64,000 nucleotides of DNA from Virgisporangium aurantiacum (GTDB lineage Bacteria; Actinomycetota; Actinomycetes; Mycobacteriales; Micromonosporaceae): contig NZ_BOPG01000076.1 of NCBI RefSeq assembly GCF_016863635.1, forward strand, positions 1 to 64,000, given 5' to 3'. The position numbers and the translations under genes are program-made. The notes beneath the pieces were generated by a model. The model saw only the letters and a program-made list of their open reading frames with translations, ran no database searches and was not told where the DNA came from. Below are positions 1-11,055 of the stretch, piece after piece; position 1 is the stretch's first letter; each line of letters begins with the position of its first letter.

Positions 1-1
1 G

Positions 2-901
2 TTCGGTGTGGTGAACCAGACGTACAGTGGTCTGACTCTGTTGTTCTCCCGCTTCATGTACTGCTTCGACGACAACGAACGCGGCGGCCTGGCGGCCGAA
101 CTGCGTGACGAACTCGCCAAGCTGCAACCGGTCGACGCGGTGTTCGCGGAGGTCACGGGCGGGTACGACACCACGAACCTGAACCTGCATCCGGCGATCA
201 CACCGTACGAACTGGTTTGCCCCGGCGACGTGAGTTTCCGCAGCGAGTCCGAACAGATCACGGTGGACGAGCTCAGCGTGATCCACGACGAGAAGACCGG
301 CCGGCTGCGGCTGCACTCGTGGCGTCTGGACTGCGAGGTGATCCCGGTCTATCTGGGCTTCATCATTCCCCCGGCGCTGCCCAAGGTCCAGCGGGCCATG
401 CTGCTGTTCTCCCGAAACATCTTCGCCACAATCGACATGTGGGGCGGCACCAACGCAAACGACCAGTCCCGGGCGATCAGGCGCCAGCCACGGGTCCGTA
501 TCGGCGACGTGATCGTGTCACGACGCAGGTGGATCGTTCATCCCGACCTCTTCCCGGCACGCACCACCGTAGAAGGCGACGCGGAGTCGTTCCTTTCCAT
601 GCGGCGGTGGTGGCGGGACAACGGCCTGCCGCCGCGGGTCTTCGCCTCACTCGGCACGAAGCCGCTCAAGCCTGACACGAGCGGTGCGCTGCCGACGTTC
701 AAGCCGCAGTACGTCGACTTCGGCAGCGTCCTTTCGCTGCAGTTGCTGGAGCATCTCGTGCGGGAGGGCAACCGGATGGTCATTCTCGAGGAGATGCTGC
801 CCGACACCGAGCAGATCTGGCTGAAGTCGGCCGAGGGAAGGTACGTGGCCGAACAGACCATCGAGATCACCGGCACGACCCGGCCGCTGCGCGGTCACTG
901 A
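2..901 (+). CDS. Lantibiotic dehydratase (LanB), glutamylation domain, 3' part
   Basis: The reading frame is open at the left edge, so this is the C-terminal ~300 residues of a longer protein. The segment VSRRRWIVHPDLFP and the downstream pattern LSLQLLEHLV...MVILEEMLPDTEQIWL match the end of the LanB N-terminal domain, which transfers glutamate from Glu-tRNA to Ser/Thr of a precursor peptide. The same stretch is recognisable in the LanB-like protein at 49932-52211 (RVVIDRVVVNRETW...FQEMLPDFGGLWL). The elimination domain is not fused; it is encoded by the next gene 20 bases downstream, the split arrangement typical of thiopeptide-type systems and some class I lanthipeptide systems. The protein would act in the cytoplasm with its partner. 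The precursor peptide and cyclase would lie left of the window. Family assignment is fairly firm; the product class is inferred. Confidence 0.8.
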   Translation, partial: FGVVNQTYSGLTLLFSRFMYCFDDNERGGLAAELRDELAKLQPVDAVFAEVTGGYDTTNLNLHPAITPYELVCPGDVSFRSESEQITVDELSVIHDEKTGRLRLHSWRLDCEVIPVYLGFIIPPALPKVQRAMLLFSRNIFATIDMWGGTNANDQSRAIRRQPRVRIGDVIVSRRRWIVHPDLFPARTTVEGDAESFLSMRRWWRDNGLPPRVFASLGTKPLKPDTSGALPTFKPQYVDFGSVLSLQLLEHLVREGNRMVILEEMLPDTEQIWLKSAEGRYVAEQTIEITGTTRPLRGH

Positions 902-921
902 TCGGAACCAGGGAGGTACGA

Positions 922-2031
922 ATGACATTCAAGCTCGGCGTTGTCGACGACCCACAGGTACCACCTGCCTCGCGCCCAGGTGACTGGCAGGCGCTGCACA
1001 TCTTCTACAGCGCCAACTCCCAGCCGCTTCTCACCGACTGCGTCGCACCGCTGGTGCACGACCTCCGCAGCCGCGGACTGCTGGACATGTACTTCTTCAT
1101 CAACTACTGGATGGAAGGCCCGCACGTCCGGCTACGGCTGAAGCCGGCCACGGAGGCGGCCGTACCGGCGGTACGGGCGGCGGCCGACACCGCCCTCGGG
1201 GACTTCCTGTCGAGCCGGCCCGCGCTGTTCGACTACGACCAGGACCTGTTGAAAATTCAGGACGGCCTGCTCGTCACGGAGTATCCCGACGAACAGGAGC
1301 GACGCCGGATGTACCCGGACGGCCGGGTACCCGTCCAGGACAACAACACGTTCCACTACCGCGACTATCAACCGGAGTACGGCCGCTACGGCGGGCCCGT
1401 CGGGGTAGCTCTCGCGGAGCGGCACTTCGAGTTCTCCAGCGACCTGGTGATCAAGCTTCTGCAAACGATGAACGTGCACATCCGTCCGGTGCTGTTGGGC
1501 CTGGCCGCCCAACTCATGATGATCAGCACCTCCACGTTCCTGCGGGACACCGACTTCATCGTGAGATTCCTGGAGCGCTACCGCGAGTACTGGAGCTCGT
1601 CGTTCGGGCTCGACTACTGGAGCTCCTCGTCGGACACCGTCGCGGACGGTACCGCTCTCTACCAGACGTGTTACGACTCGATGAAGGACGAGCTCGCGGC
1701 CCGGTTCATCGACACGCATGACACCATTCAGCGGGGACAGCTGGACCACCTGACCGGGTTCCGGGCCGTGTGGGCACGGCACTGGGAGACCCTGCGGGAA
1801 CAGGTGCTGGACGTCGGCACCGCGGGCAAGCTCACGTTCATCAAGAACGGCACTTCCCGAGCGCCCAAGGTGATCTCCAAACCCGACCCGCTGCTCCCCC
1901 ACCTGCTCGCGTCGTACGTGCACATGACGAACAACCGGCTCGGCCTGTCGATTGCCGACGAGGCCTACCTGTCGTACGTCCTGGCCCGCACGCTCCAGGA
2001 CAACACCGGCAACCGCGTCCTGACGTCGTGA
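922..2031 (+). CDS. LanB-type elimination-domain protein (thiopeptide-type bacteriocin biosynthesis / SpaB C-terminal family)
   Basis: This 369-residue protein has the hallmark N-terminal block of the glutamate-elimination domain: ADWQ-like GDWQALHIFY near residue 20, then FFINYWMEGPHVRLRLK near residues 58-74. In class I lanthipeptide and thiopeptide dehydratases this domain removes glutamate from the activated side chain to give dehydroalanine or dehydrobutyrine. At ~370 residues it is a free-standing version. The RBS GGGAGG at 911-916 lies 7 bases before the ATG. It follows the glutamylation gene by 20 bases, so the two should be co-translated and form one split dehydratase. Downstream is an M1 aminopeptidase, separated by 77 bases holding only a weak hairpin. 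Confidence 0.85.
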   Translation: MTFKLGVVDDPQVPPASRPGDWQALHIFYSANSQPLLTDCVAPLVHDLRSRGLLDMYFFINYWMEGPHVRLRLKPATEAAVPAVRAAADTALGDFLSSRPALFDYDQDLLKIQDGLLVTEYPDEQERRRMYPDGRVPVQDNNTFHYRDYQPEYGRYGGPVGVALAERHFEFSSDLVIKLLQTMNVHIRPVLLGLAAQLMMISTSTFLRDTDFIVRFLERYREYWSSSFGLDYWSSSSDTVADGTALYQTCYDSMKDELAARFIDTHDTIQRGQLDHLTGFRAVWARHWETLREQVLDVGTAGKLTFIKNGTSRAPKVISKPDPLLPHLLASYVHMTNNRLGLSIADEAYLSYVLARTLQDNTGNRVLTS

Positions 2032-2108
2032 ACAAAGTGCGACGTGAGCCGAACCCGCGTCGGTGCCCCGGAACCGGGCACCCTGATGAAGCGACGAGGT
2101 AACACAAC

Positions 2109-4689
<2,581 letters not shown>

Positions 4690-4712
<23 letters not shown>

Positions 4713-5160
4713 CCGCCGCTTCTCCCGATGCACCGCATCGGCCGGCATCGCCGCCTTCCGGCGCCGCTCGACGGCCTGCGCATCGGCCCCGGGGGCCGGC
4801 GCCGCCACCGGCCGGGTCCCAGGACCCGGGGACGAGCAGCCGCCAGTCCACCGGACAGGACGCGGTGTCGGTGACCAGGTTCAGGCTGATCCCGGCCTGG
4901 CAGTTGGTCACCTTCCCGGCCGTGCCGGTGTACTGGCGGGCCACACACCGACGCGGTGCCGCACTTGAGCCAGCCCGTATCATCCACGGCCCACGCCGCC
5001 GGGCTGATCGCCTCGTCCATCCGGACCGGGAGGCGTTCACGCTTCGCGGCGGCATCCCACAGGCCGTTCGTGACGAAGTGGTTCAGCGCCTGCTCGTGCG
5101 GTCCGGCCGGCAGCTGGCCGGCTGCCCTTCGCCCCCGAGATCACGTCGGTAGGCGTCCTG
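4690..5160 (-). pseudogene. IS701-family transposase remnant
   Basis: Reading leftwards on the minus strand, one frame gives ALNHFVTNGLWDAAAKRERLPV, then DEAISPAAWAVDDTGWLKCG, where VDDTG is the first DDE aspartate region of IS701 transposases. The match then shifts frame and continues as CVARQYTGTAGKVTNCQAGI and DTASCPVDWRLLVPGSWD. These are consecutive blocks of one transposase broken by at least one frameshift near 4960, with both ends missing. No terminal inverted repeats are evident. It is a dead insertion-sequence relic between the RiPP locus and the SARP region. Confidence 0.75.
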
Positions 5161-5204
5161 ATCGCCGTGAACAAACGACGGCCGACACGACCGACCGTTT
5201 CCGC

Positions 5205-5570
5205 TCAGGCGCGGCCGACGCCGTGCATCGGCACGGGCAGCTTCGCCCATCCGCGGCCGGTTGGAACCGGCACGGCCAAACCCGTACAGCCCTGGTTCTG
5301 CCACACGACAACGGCGATGGTGCTGGCGTTCCACACCGAGCGGAAGGTCGGATACGCGTTGGGAGCCCAGCAATTTCCGATCGCCGCCGGATTGATCAGA
5401 TAAGGGCGGCCGACGAAATCCGGCTCCGGCCACCCGCACACCGCACTGGTCGGACACGACGGGTCATCGCGAGGGTCTTCGCCGGCGCCTTCCGCGCGCG
5501 CGTCGACGGCGGGTACCAAGAGAGCGGCGGAGGCCGCCATTCCTATCACGATACGCCTGGTGATCTTCAT
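5205..5570 (-). CDS. Secreted peptidase-inhibitor I36-like small protein
   Basis: The 121-residue product begins with a clear Sec signal peptide (MKITRRIVIGMAASAALLVPA, cleavage after residues such as VDARAEG). The mature part of about 95 residues contains four cysteines (CPTSAVCGW, GNCWAP, NQGCTG) and the phrase VWQNQGCTGLAVPVP, which resembles the I36/SMPI beta-gamma-crystallin-like proteinase inhibitors of streptomycetes. These act outside the cell on metalloproteases. Its upstream region (5571-5657) holds an 11-base-period direct repeat of the type bound by SARP regulators, and the SARP gene itself is immediately upstream on the same strand. The family call rests on pattern only. Confidence 0.65.
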   Translation of the reverse strand: MKITRRIVIGMAASAALLVPAVDARAEGAGEDPRDDPSCPTSAVCGWPEPDFVGRPYLINPAAIGNCWAPNAYPTFRSVWNASTIAVVVWQNQGCTGLAVPVPTGRGWAKLPVPMHGVGRA

Positions 5571-5612
5571 GCCCGAATGCTACCGAGCGGGTCCTTCAGA
5601 TCGCCTTCATGG

Positions 5613-5632
5613 TGTATTCGCATTGTATTCGC
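5613..5632 (-). promoter_or_regulatory. Candidate SARP operator: two direct repeats with 11-base period
   Basis: On the plus strand TGTATTCGC occurs at 5613-5621 and again at 5624-5632, so the repeats are exactly 11 bases apart, one helical turn. This is the layout of operators bound by OmpR/SARP-type regulators such as ActII-ORF4 and DnrI. They lie 43-62 bases upstream of the ATG of the secreted I36-like gene, on whose strand they read GCGAATACA-AT-GCGAATACA. A TAGCAT sequence that could serve as -10 is nearer the start. Confidence 0.45.
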
Positions 5633-5657
5633 GCAAGTCACCACGTTCACGAGGATG

Positions 5658-7463
5658 TCACCGGAGTACCAACTCCTGGGCATAGATCGCGACGAGATCA
5701 TGGAGCCGGTAGTGGGGCTCACCGGTCGCATCAGCAGCCGTCGGTTCAAGGAGTCCGGCCGTGGTGAGCTGCTCGACCAGGCGCTGACCGTCAGAGTCGC
5801 CGGCCAGTGCGCCGATGGTCCGGGCGGCGAAGTCACCCTTCCCCAAGAGCCCCAGGGAACGGAACGCCCGCTGGGTGTCCGGATCAAGGGCTCGATAGCT
5901 GCTGCGCAGTTCGGCGCGGACGGTCAGGCCGGAGGTGGACAGCTCGTCGAGGCGGCGTTGCTGGTCGAGCATCCGGTCGGCCATCCCGATCAGTTGCTGT
6001 TTCGGCTGGGTCGCCAGTCGCGCGCCGAGGATTCGCAGCGCCAGCGGCAACCCAGCGCACAGCGTCGCGATCCGCCTGGCTGCCTCCGGCTCGGCATCCA
6101 CGCGACGTTCACCGACGATCCGGCTGAGCATGGCCACCGAATCCGCCAGGTCTAACTGGTGCAGCCGATGGTGAAAGGCCCCGGGCAGCGAACTGAGTGC
6201 CGAGCGACTGGTGACGAGCACGGCAGCGGTCGAGGTGCCGGGCAGCAGCGGCGTGATCTGATCGATCGTCGATGCGTCGTCGAGGACCAGCAGTACCTGC
6301 CGGTCGGCCAGCCGGGAACGCCATACCGACGCGCGCGTCTGCAGGTCGCACGGTATGGCGCTCCGGGGAACTCCACTGACCAGCAGCAGCTCCGCGAGGA
6401 TCTCGCTGAGATCTGGGTGCCCGGTCGCCGACGGGGCATTGTTCTGCAGCGGGACGTACCACTGGCCGTCCGGAAAGGCCCGCCGCAGACTGTGCGCGAC
6501 GTGTACGGCGAGTGCGGTCTTGCCCATCCCGGGCATGCCCCAGATCACCACAGGGCCTGTCCTGCTGTCGCCGGCCAGCTGTTCGACGAGCGTGTCATGG
6601 TCGACCTCGCGACCGACGAAGTCCCCCACCATCGGCGGCAACTGGCACAGATCACGCCAGGAGTCGACCGGCGGAGCCGCCGGTTCCGGGACTGTCGGCT
6701 GCGTGAGGCCCGGTTCGCCGAGCAGGATCGCCTGGTGAAGCTCCTGGAGTTCGCTGCCGGGCTCGATTCCCAGATCAGACGCGAGCACCTGTCGTACCTC
6801 CTGGTAGACGGCCAACGATTCCGCCTGCCGACTGCACCGATACAACGCCGTCATCAACTGCGCCCACAGATGCTCGCGCAGAGGATGGACACGGGTCAGC
6901 TTGCGCAACTCTCCAACGAGCTCCGCCTGACGCCCGAACGTCAGATCGAGGTCTATCCGCCTGGTCAGCGCCGTGAACCACAACTCCTGCAGCCGTACGG
7001 CATCCCCCGACTGCAGGAAGGTCGAGGGGACGTCGGCCAGTGCCGGCCCGCGCCAGAGGTCCAGCACGGTGGCCAGATGTGCCCGCTCAGCAGCCGCGTC
7101 GCGCACCTCCCGTGCCGTTTCCGCGGCGGCGAGCAGTTGACGGGCGTCATTGACGTCCAGCTCACCGGGTGACACTTCGATCAGATAGCCCGACTCGCGT
7201 GTGCAGATCACCTCATGCTCCCCGAACGCCCGACGCAGCCGCAGCACGAGCGATTGCAGCACGGTCCGGGCAGCCTTGGGCGGCTCTTCCCAGATGTGAT
7301 CGATCATGATCTCGGGGGTGACCGGCTGATTGGCATTGAGCAGCAAGGCCGCGAGCACGACCCGAGCCTTCCCCGCCGTGACCGGTATCGACCGGCCACC
7401 GACGCTGACCTGCAACGTGCCCAATAATCCGAACCGACGGGGCGCATCTTTATCGGATGACAC
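5658..7463 (-). CDS. SARP-family transcriptional activator with NB-ARC ATPase domain (AfsR-like)
   Basis: About 601 residues from GTG at 7463, chosen because GAGG precedes it and SARPs usually begin just before FGLLGTLQV; the frame stays open to 7547. Domains in order: OmpR-type winged helix (~10-105), BTAD (~110-250, with LDLTFGRQAELVGELR and REHLWAQLMTALYR), then an NB-ARC ATPase with P-loop GMPGMGKT near residue 315 and VLLVLDDAS as Walker B. The protein ends soon after the NB-ARC with no TPR array, so it is shorter than AfsR. A TTA leucine codon lies at 7427-7425 (third-last codon of FGLLG), suggesting bldA-dependent translation. It likely controls its neighbour at 5205-5570 through the repeat at 5613-5632. 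Confidence 0.9.
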   Translation of the reverse strand: MSSDKDAPRRFGLLGTLQVSVGGRSIPVTAGKARVVLAALLLNANQPVTPEIMIDHIWEEPPKAARTVLQSLVLRLRRAFGEHEVICTRESGYLIEVSPGELDVNDARQLLAAAETAREVRDAAAERAHLATVLDLWRGPALADVPSTFLQSGDAVRLQELWFTALTRRIDLDLTFGRQAELVGELRKLTRVHPLREHLWAQLMTALYRCSRQAESLAVYQEVRQVLASDLGIEPGSELQELHQAILLGEPGLTQPTVPEPAAPPVDSWRDLCQLPPMVGDFVGREVDHDTLVEQLAGDSRTGPVVIWGMPGMGKTALAVHVAHSLRRAFPDGQWYVPLQNNAPSATGHPDLSEILAELLLVSGVPRSAIPCDLQTRASVWRSRLADRQVLLVLDDASTIDQITPLLPGTSTAAVLVTSRSALSSLPGAFHHRLHQLDLADSVAMLSRIVGERRVDAEPEAARRIATLCAGLPLALRILGARLATQPKQQLIGMADRMLDQQRRLDELSTSGLTVRAELRSSYRALDPDTQRAFRSLGLLGKGDFAARTIGALAGDSDGQRLVEQLTTAGLLEPTAADATGEPHYRLHDLVAIYAQELVLR

Positions 7464-7903
7464 GGGCCTCGCTCTCTCAATTACAGGCGGGTGAACCTCC
7501 TCGGCGCCGGCCGTTTGATACGTCGCTCCACGCCGAACTGATTGCACTGATCTTGCCGAGTCATGGAAACACGGTGCAGCTTCAGATTTGCTTCATATCA
7601 GGGTCGGCGCGTGACCGGTTGGCTTTCGGGTGGTGACACGGCGGGCGACGGCGGGCAGAATGCCGCGCCGGATCAGCCCGCTGAATGGACGGATGAGCAG
7701 CCAATACCGCTGCGTCCGCCGGGCAGGTCGAAGGAATACCCGCTGCACCCGGTCGACGTGACGGCGAACACTCCTGGCGCTTCGACCTCGAGGCCGGACA
7801 GTTCCATTTCGTGAGGACGGTGACACCGCCCGGCTTAAGCGGGCTCTTGTGCCGTCATCCTCGCTACTTCAGCTCAATCATCGAGCGGTTCTGATCAGTG
7901 ATG
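7464..7903. other. Intergenic region with a possible degraded gene fragment
   Basis: No intact gene is supported. On the minus strand around 7620-7810, two frames give pieces such as ELSGLEVEAPGVFAV and then QRYWLLIRPFSGLIRRGIL, which look like the C-terminal part of an SRPBCC-type (polyketide cyclase/dehydrase-like) protein broken by a frameshift. The match is by eye and weak. The part next to 7463 should also hold the promoter of the SARP gene. Confidence 0.3.
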
Positions 7904-8290
7904 TCAGGCCCACTCATAGCGGGCCAGCGTGAGCCGCACCCACGTCCAGTGGTACCAGATCGAGACGTACACCTCGTCGGAGTTGAGGCATCCGGTCTCG
8001 CCGCCGCTGCGGGAGTCGAATCCGACGGGGTACCACCGATTGTTCACCGGGTAGAGCAACGGGCTGCCCGAATCACCGTTGCATGTACTGGCGGTGTTTT
8101 CTCTGGCCTGCCTGACACACAGGTCGCAGTTGCGTGTCGAGTTGCCGCACGATGTCGGATCGGATCGGCCATCATCCAGCCCCGGCATCTGTTCGTCGCC
8201 CTCGACGCGCACCTCGCGCGGCAGCATGCGGACTGCCCGGCGAAACTCGATCAGATCCGCGAGACCTTTCGGCCGACGCGGACGATCTCC
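7904..8290 (-). pseudogene. C-terminal fragment of a trypsin-like (S1) serine protease
   Basis: The frame from the stop at 8293-8291 down to 7904 encodes the active-site block TCNGDSGSPLLYPVNNRWYP, followed by GFDSRSGGETGCLNSDEVYVSIWYHWTWV. This is the nucleophile-serine region and C-terminal end of a chymotrypsin-fold secreted protease. The His and Asp catalytic segments, signal peptide and propeptide are all absent; the upstream DNA instead encodes an unrelated acidic protein. It is therefore a 5'-truncated relic that cannot be active as a protease. Confidence 0.7.
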
Positions 8291-8307
8291 TTAACGGGTC
8301 GCCGGGG

Positions 8308-8760
8308 CTAGCAGACGAGGAAACTCATGGCCGCTCTCGCGTCGGCGGCCCTCCGGTATACGTCCTTGAGTGCCACGAAGTGGAACTTAAGGTACTCATC
8401 ATTGCCCTGGTCATTCGTGCTCTTGCCGTTTGGCGTTTCCCTGAACGCGGCCATGAGCCGCTCTAAGGTCACACCCTGCAACTGCTGCCAGTTCCGCTGT
8501 ACTTCCTCGGCGTCGAGCATGCCCGACCAGACATAGGCGCTCTCCTCTTCAGCTTCATCGTCGCCGGTCGCGAGGAGAACGTTCCCTGTCACGATGCACT
8601 CACCGTCAAGACCGAGCACGTTAAGGCTTTCGGTGAGATCGAAGAAACTCCCGTCGATGTCGGCCTCCTCGCCGACTGGCTCCGAGCTGTGCATCGGCTG
8701 CAGGCTGGCAGTAAAGCCCATCGGTTTCGTCTCCCAGTCCATGATGTGACGCACCACCAT
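8308..8760 (-). CDS. Hypothetical acidic protein, 150 residues
   Basis: No family recognised. The protein is acidic in its middle (DLTESLNVLGLDGECIVTGN, DDEAEEESAYVW) and has a helical, charged C-terminus (NWQQLQGVTLERLMAAFRET, KFHFVALKDVYRRAADARAA). There is no signal peptide and no membrane segment. The DNA is visibly poorer in G/C than its surroundings and uses codons rare here, suggesting recent transfer. The start may be ATG 8760 or the in-frame ATG six codons later at 8742. It sits between a protease relic and a stretch with an insertion-sequence relic. Confidence 0.6.
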   Translation of the reverse strand: MVVRHIMDWETKPMGFTASLQPMHSSEPVGEEADIDGSFFDLTESLNVLGLDGECIVTGNVLLATGDDEAEEESAYVWSGMLDAEEVQRNWQQLQGVTLERLMAAFRETPNGKSTNDQGNDEYLKFHFVALKDVYRRAADARAAMSFLVC

Positions 8761-9165
8761 AGAGCCACACGGAGGCCTTGTCGACGCGGCCGGGTAGGGC
8801 TGGTGAGGCCCGGACCAGACGCCCGGCGCGTCGCTGACGGCTTGGACGTGGACGTACCGCCAGGCGGTGGCTACGCCGATACCGAACCCGCCGGCCTGGG
8901 GTGAACCCTTGAGTTGCCAGTGTCGGTGCGTAGCCGATGTCGTGTAGACGGGCGATGCAGATCCGTAGGACGCTCATCTCGCAGGCCGAGGCGATCCCAC
9001 CGATCCGGGGCCGATCGACCGCCACTACACCGGCCCACGCTGCCCTACGCCGACCCGTTCTTCGCCGCCGAGTGTCGCCCCACGCCGCCGGCCCGCTCTG
9101 ATGGGTTCAAGTAGGCCGTCATCAGCTCCACCCGTCCCGTCTGGCGACGGATGGCCGGCGTGCGG
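8761..9165. other. Gene-free stretch with an IS5-like transposase relic
   Basis: On the minus strand around 8780-8910 one frame reads GGFGIGVATAWRYV, which resembles the helix-turn-helix near the N-terminus of IS5-type transposases. The surrounding sequence does not continue the match in any frame. No intact gene, RNA gene or repeat is visible in the rest of the stretch. Confidence 0.35.
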
Positions 9166-9843
9166 TCATGACAGCAGCGGTAACCGGTCGGCGAGTTGGC
9201 CGAGTTCGTGCCGGTCCGCGTCGCTGATCGGACGCCGGCCGGTCGCGGCGGCGAGGAACCCGTGACCGGTCCAGCGCGGGCTGTCCGGCGGATCGCCGCC
9301 AAGCAGGTCGATGAATACGGGACGAGTGACCCGCAGCGCCGCGTCCGTTGTCCACGGTGGACGGTCGAGCGTGATCGCGACGTCGAGCGCGTGCGCCGCC
9401 ACGGCGATGACCCGGGTCACGATCCACTCGGCCAGGACCATGGGCCCGACGCGAGGGATCAGCACGACGCGGGCGGTGTCGTCGCGTCGTAGGACGTCAA
9501 GCGTGTGCGCCGCCTCGCGGTCGAATCGGGCGGCCGCGTCCGGCACCGCGGCCGCGCCGCTCTGCGCGTGTTCGACGTTGCGTTGCCGGTAGGCGTCGGT
9601 GTCCCGCTCCGGTCGTCGGTAGTAGTCGGCCGCCGTTCGGGGCCGGTCGCGCGACGGGGCGTCGGGCAACGGCTCGTCGCCAACCCGGATGCTGTCGGCG
9701 ATGTGGACGATCAGCTCGTGCAGGGTCCACGGCGGGCAGTTCGTCGTGATGGCGAGGTCGCCGGGTCTCAGCGTACGGATGACGGCCGACAGCGCGGCCG
9801 CTTCCCCGGCGAGGGCGTCAAGCACTGCAACAGATCCGGTCAT
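9166..9843 (-). CDS. DinB/maleylpyruvate-isomerase-like metal-binding protein
   Basis: 225 residues. The N-terminal segment LAITTNCPPWTLHELIVHIA has the W-x(3)-[E/D]-L-x(2)-H pattern of the mycothiol-dependent maleylpyruvate isomerase N-terminal (DinB-like four-helix) fold, and AEWIVTRVIAVAAHALDVAI carries the second and third metal-ligand histidine region. These proteins are cytoplasmic and in actinobacteria are thought to use mycothiol as cofactor; the substrate is unknown. It is monocistronic, 76 bases downstream of a two-gene operon on the same strand. Confidence 0.8.
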   Translation of the reverse strand: MTGSVAVLDALAGEAAALSAVIRTLRPGDLAITTNCPPWTLHELIVHIADSIRVGDEPLPDAPSRDRPRTAADYYRRPERDTDAYRQRNVEHAQSGAAAVPDAAARFDREAAHTLDVLRRDDTARVVLIPRVGPMVLAEWIVTRVIAVAAHALDVAITLDRPPWTTDAALRVTRPVFIDLLGGDPPDSPRWTGHGFLAAATGRRPISDADRHELGQLADRLPLLS

Positions 9844-9919
9844 CCAGCACTGGATACCCGGACGGGTCGGTCACCGCAACGCAATAGCGCCGAGCTGCCG
9901 GTCGTGACCATCACTGCGG

Positions 9920-10123
9920 TCACGTGCCCGGCTCGACGGTGTCGGTTGACTGCCGGTGGTCGATGCGCAGGTCCGGCGTGGACTCGTCGAACGTCTCCCG
10001 CGCCTCGGAGTCTTTCAGGATCTGCTCGGCCTGCATTTCGGGGTCGTCGCTGCCGGCAGCGCGCTCCTCCGGGAGCAGATGCGCGGCTCGTGTCTGGACG
10101 CGGTCGGACACCGGTTCGTTCAT
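9920..10123 (-). CDS. Small conserved hypothetical protein, 67 residues
   Basis: A hydrophilic, acidic protein (PEERAAGSDDPEMQAEQILKDSEAR) of the type often found in actinobacteria with the pattern A-E-x-I-L-x-D/E-S. Its ATG overlaps the stop of the upstream alpha/beta hydrolase by four bases (ATGA at 10120-10123), so it is translated as the second gene of that operon. Function unknown. Confidence 0.65.
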   Translation of the reverse strand: MNEPVSDRVQTRAAHLLPEERAAGSDDPEMQAEQILKDSEARETFDESTPDLRIDHRQSTDTVEPGT

Positions 10124-11043
10124 GCCGGCGTCCTACCCGTCGGGCACGCGGCGCAATCGGGCCGCGGCCACTCGCAGGTGTCGACCAGGGCCCGGGCGAC
10201 CTGGTCGGCCGCCACCGGGTCGGTCAGGATCGTGTAGTGGTTGCAGTCGGCCACGAGCCGGGCCGTGAGCGGACTCTGCCGCGTCCACTGATCGACCAGC
10301 GGCTGTGGCAGCATCCCTGGTTCCTGGCCGAGCATTCCGCGTGGCGCGTACAACAGGTGCGCCGGCAGGCGCAGCGACCGTAGGTCCGCGCCGAACGCGG
10401 CGGCGCCGGCGAGCAGGTCGCGGCCGTCGGCCGCGACGGCGTCGGGGTTGACGCGGGACCGGATCGACCCGGGTTCGCCGGCGACGTCGTAGCGGACGTA
10501 CGCCGCCAGGTCGTCGTTCCACGACGCCGCGAGAGCCGGATGGCTCCGGAAGAAGTCGACGTACGCCGCTTCGGAGGGGAACGTCATCCGCAGCCGGGCC
10601 ACGGCCGGACCCACGGTTGCCGCCAGCACCGCGGCGGGGTCCGCGCCGGCCGGGACCGGCAGCGGCAGCCCGCCGTCGATCAGCACCAGGTGGACGAACA
10701 GGCTGGGAAACCTCGCCGCGGCCCGCAGCGCCGCGTACGCGCCCATCGACTGCCCGGTCAGCACCATCGGCTGCGGGAAATGTTTCGCGACCGCGGCGAG
10801 GTCCTCGGCGTGCCGGTCCATGCCGAAAGGGCCGGGGAGGGCGGAGCTGCGGCCCCGGCCGCGCAGGTCCACGGCGATCAACGTCCAGTCGGCCGGGAGC
10901 GCACGGGCCACCGCCACGAACGACATCGCCGACGCGGTGATGCCGTGCGCGGCCAGCACCACTTTGCCGTCACCGGGCTGCGCCGGCCCGAAGCGCAGCG
11001 CGTGCAGCGGGCCTTCCGGCGTGGGGATTTCAACGCTTCGCAT
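10120..11043 (-). CDS. Alpha/beta hydrolase
   Basis: 307 residues with the alpha/beta-hydrolase layout: oxyanion region VVLAAHGITASAMSF (~30-45), nucleophile elbow GQSMGAY near residue 98, and the catalytic His in DCNHYTILTDP near residue 267. WTLIAVDLRGRGRS is the usual beta4 strand. It is cytoplasmic, with no signal peptide. The substrate cannot be told. A secreted esterase-like gene lies just upstream on the same strand with 12 bases between them, so the three genes 11934-9920 may form one operon. Confidence 0.87.
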   Translation of the reverse strand: MRSVEIPTPEGPLHALRFGPAQPGDGKVVLAAHGITASAMSFVAVARALPADWTLIAVDLRGRGRSSALPGPFGMDRHAEDLAAVAKHFPQPMVLTGQSMGAYAALRAAARFPSLFVHLVLIDGGLPLPVPAGADPAAVLAATVGPAVARLRMTFPSEAAYVDFFRSHPALAASWNDDLAAYVRYDVAGEPGSIRSRVNPDAVAADGRDLLAGAAAFGADLRSLRLPAHLLYAPRGMLGQEPGMLPQPLVDQWTRQSPLTARLVADCNHYTILTDPVAADQVARALVDTCEWPRPDCAACPTGRTPA

Positions 11044-11055
11044 TGTTCGCGGTGC

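Noticed and set aside
2032-2108. Hairpin GTGCCCCGGAACCGGGCAC between the elimination-domain gene and pepN
   Set aside because: The loop would be only two bases and the stem has a bulge; too weak to call a terminator.
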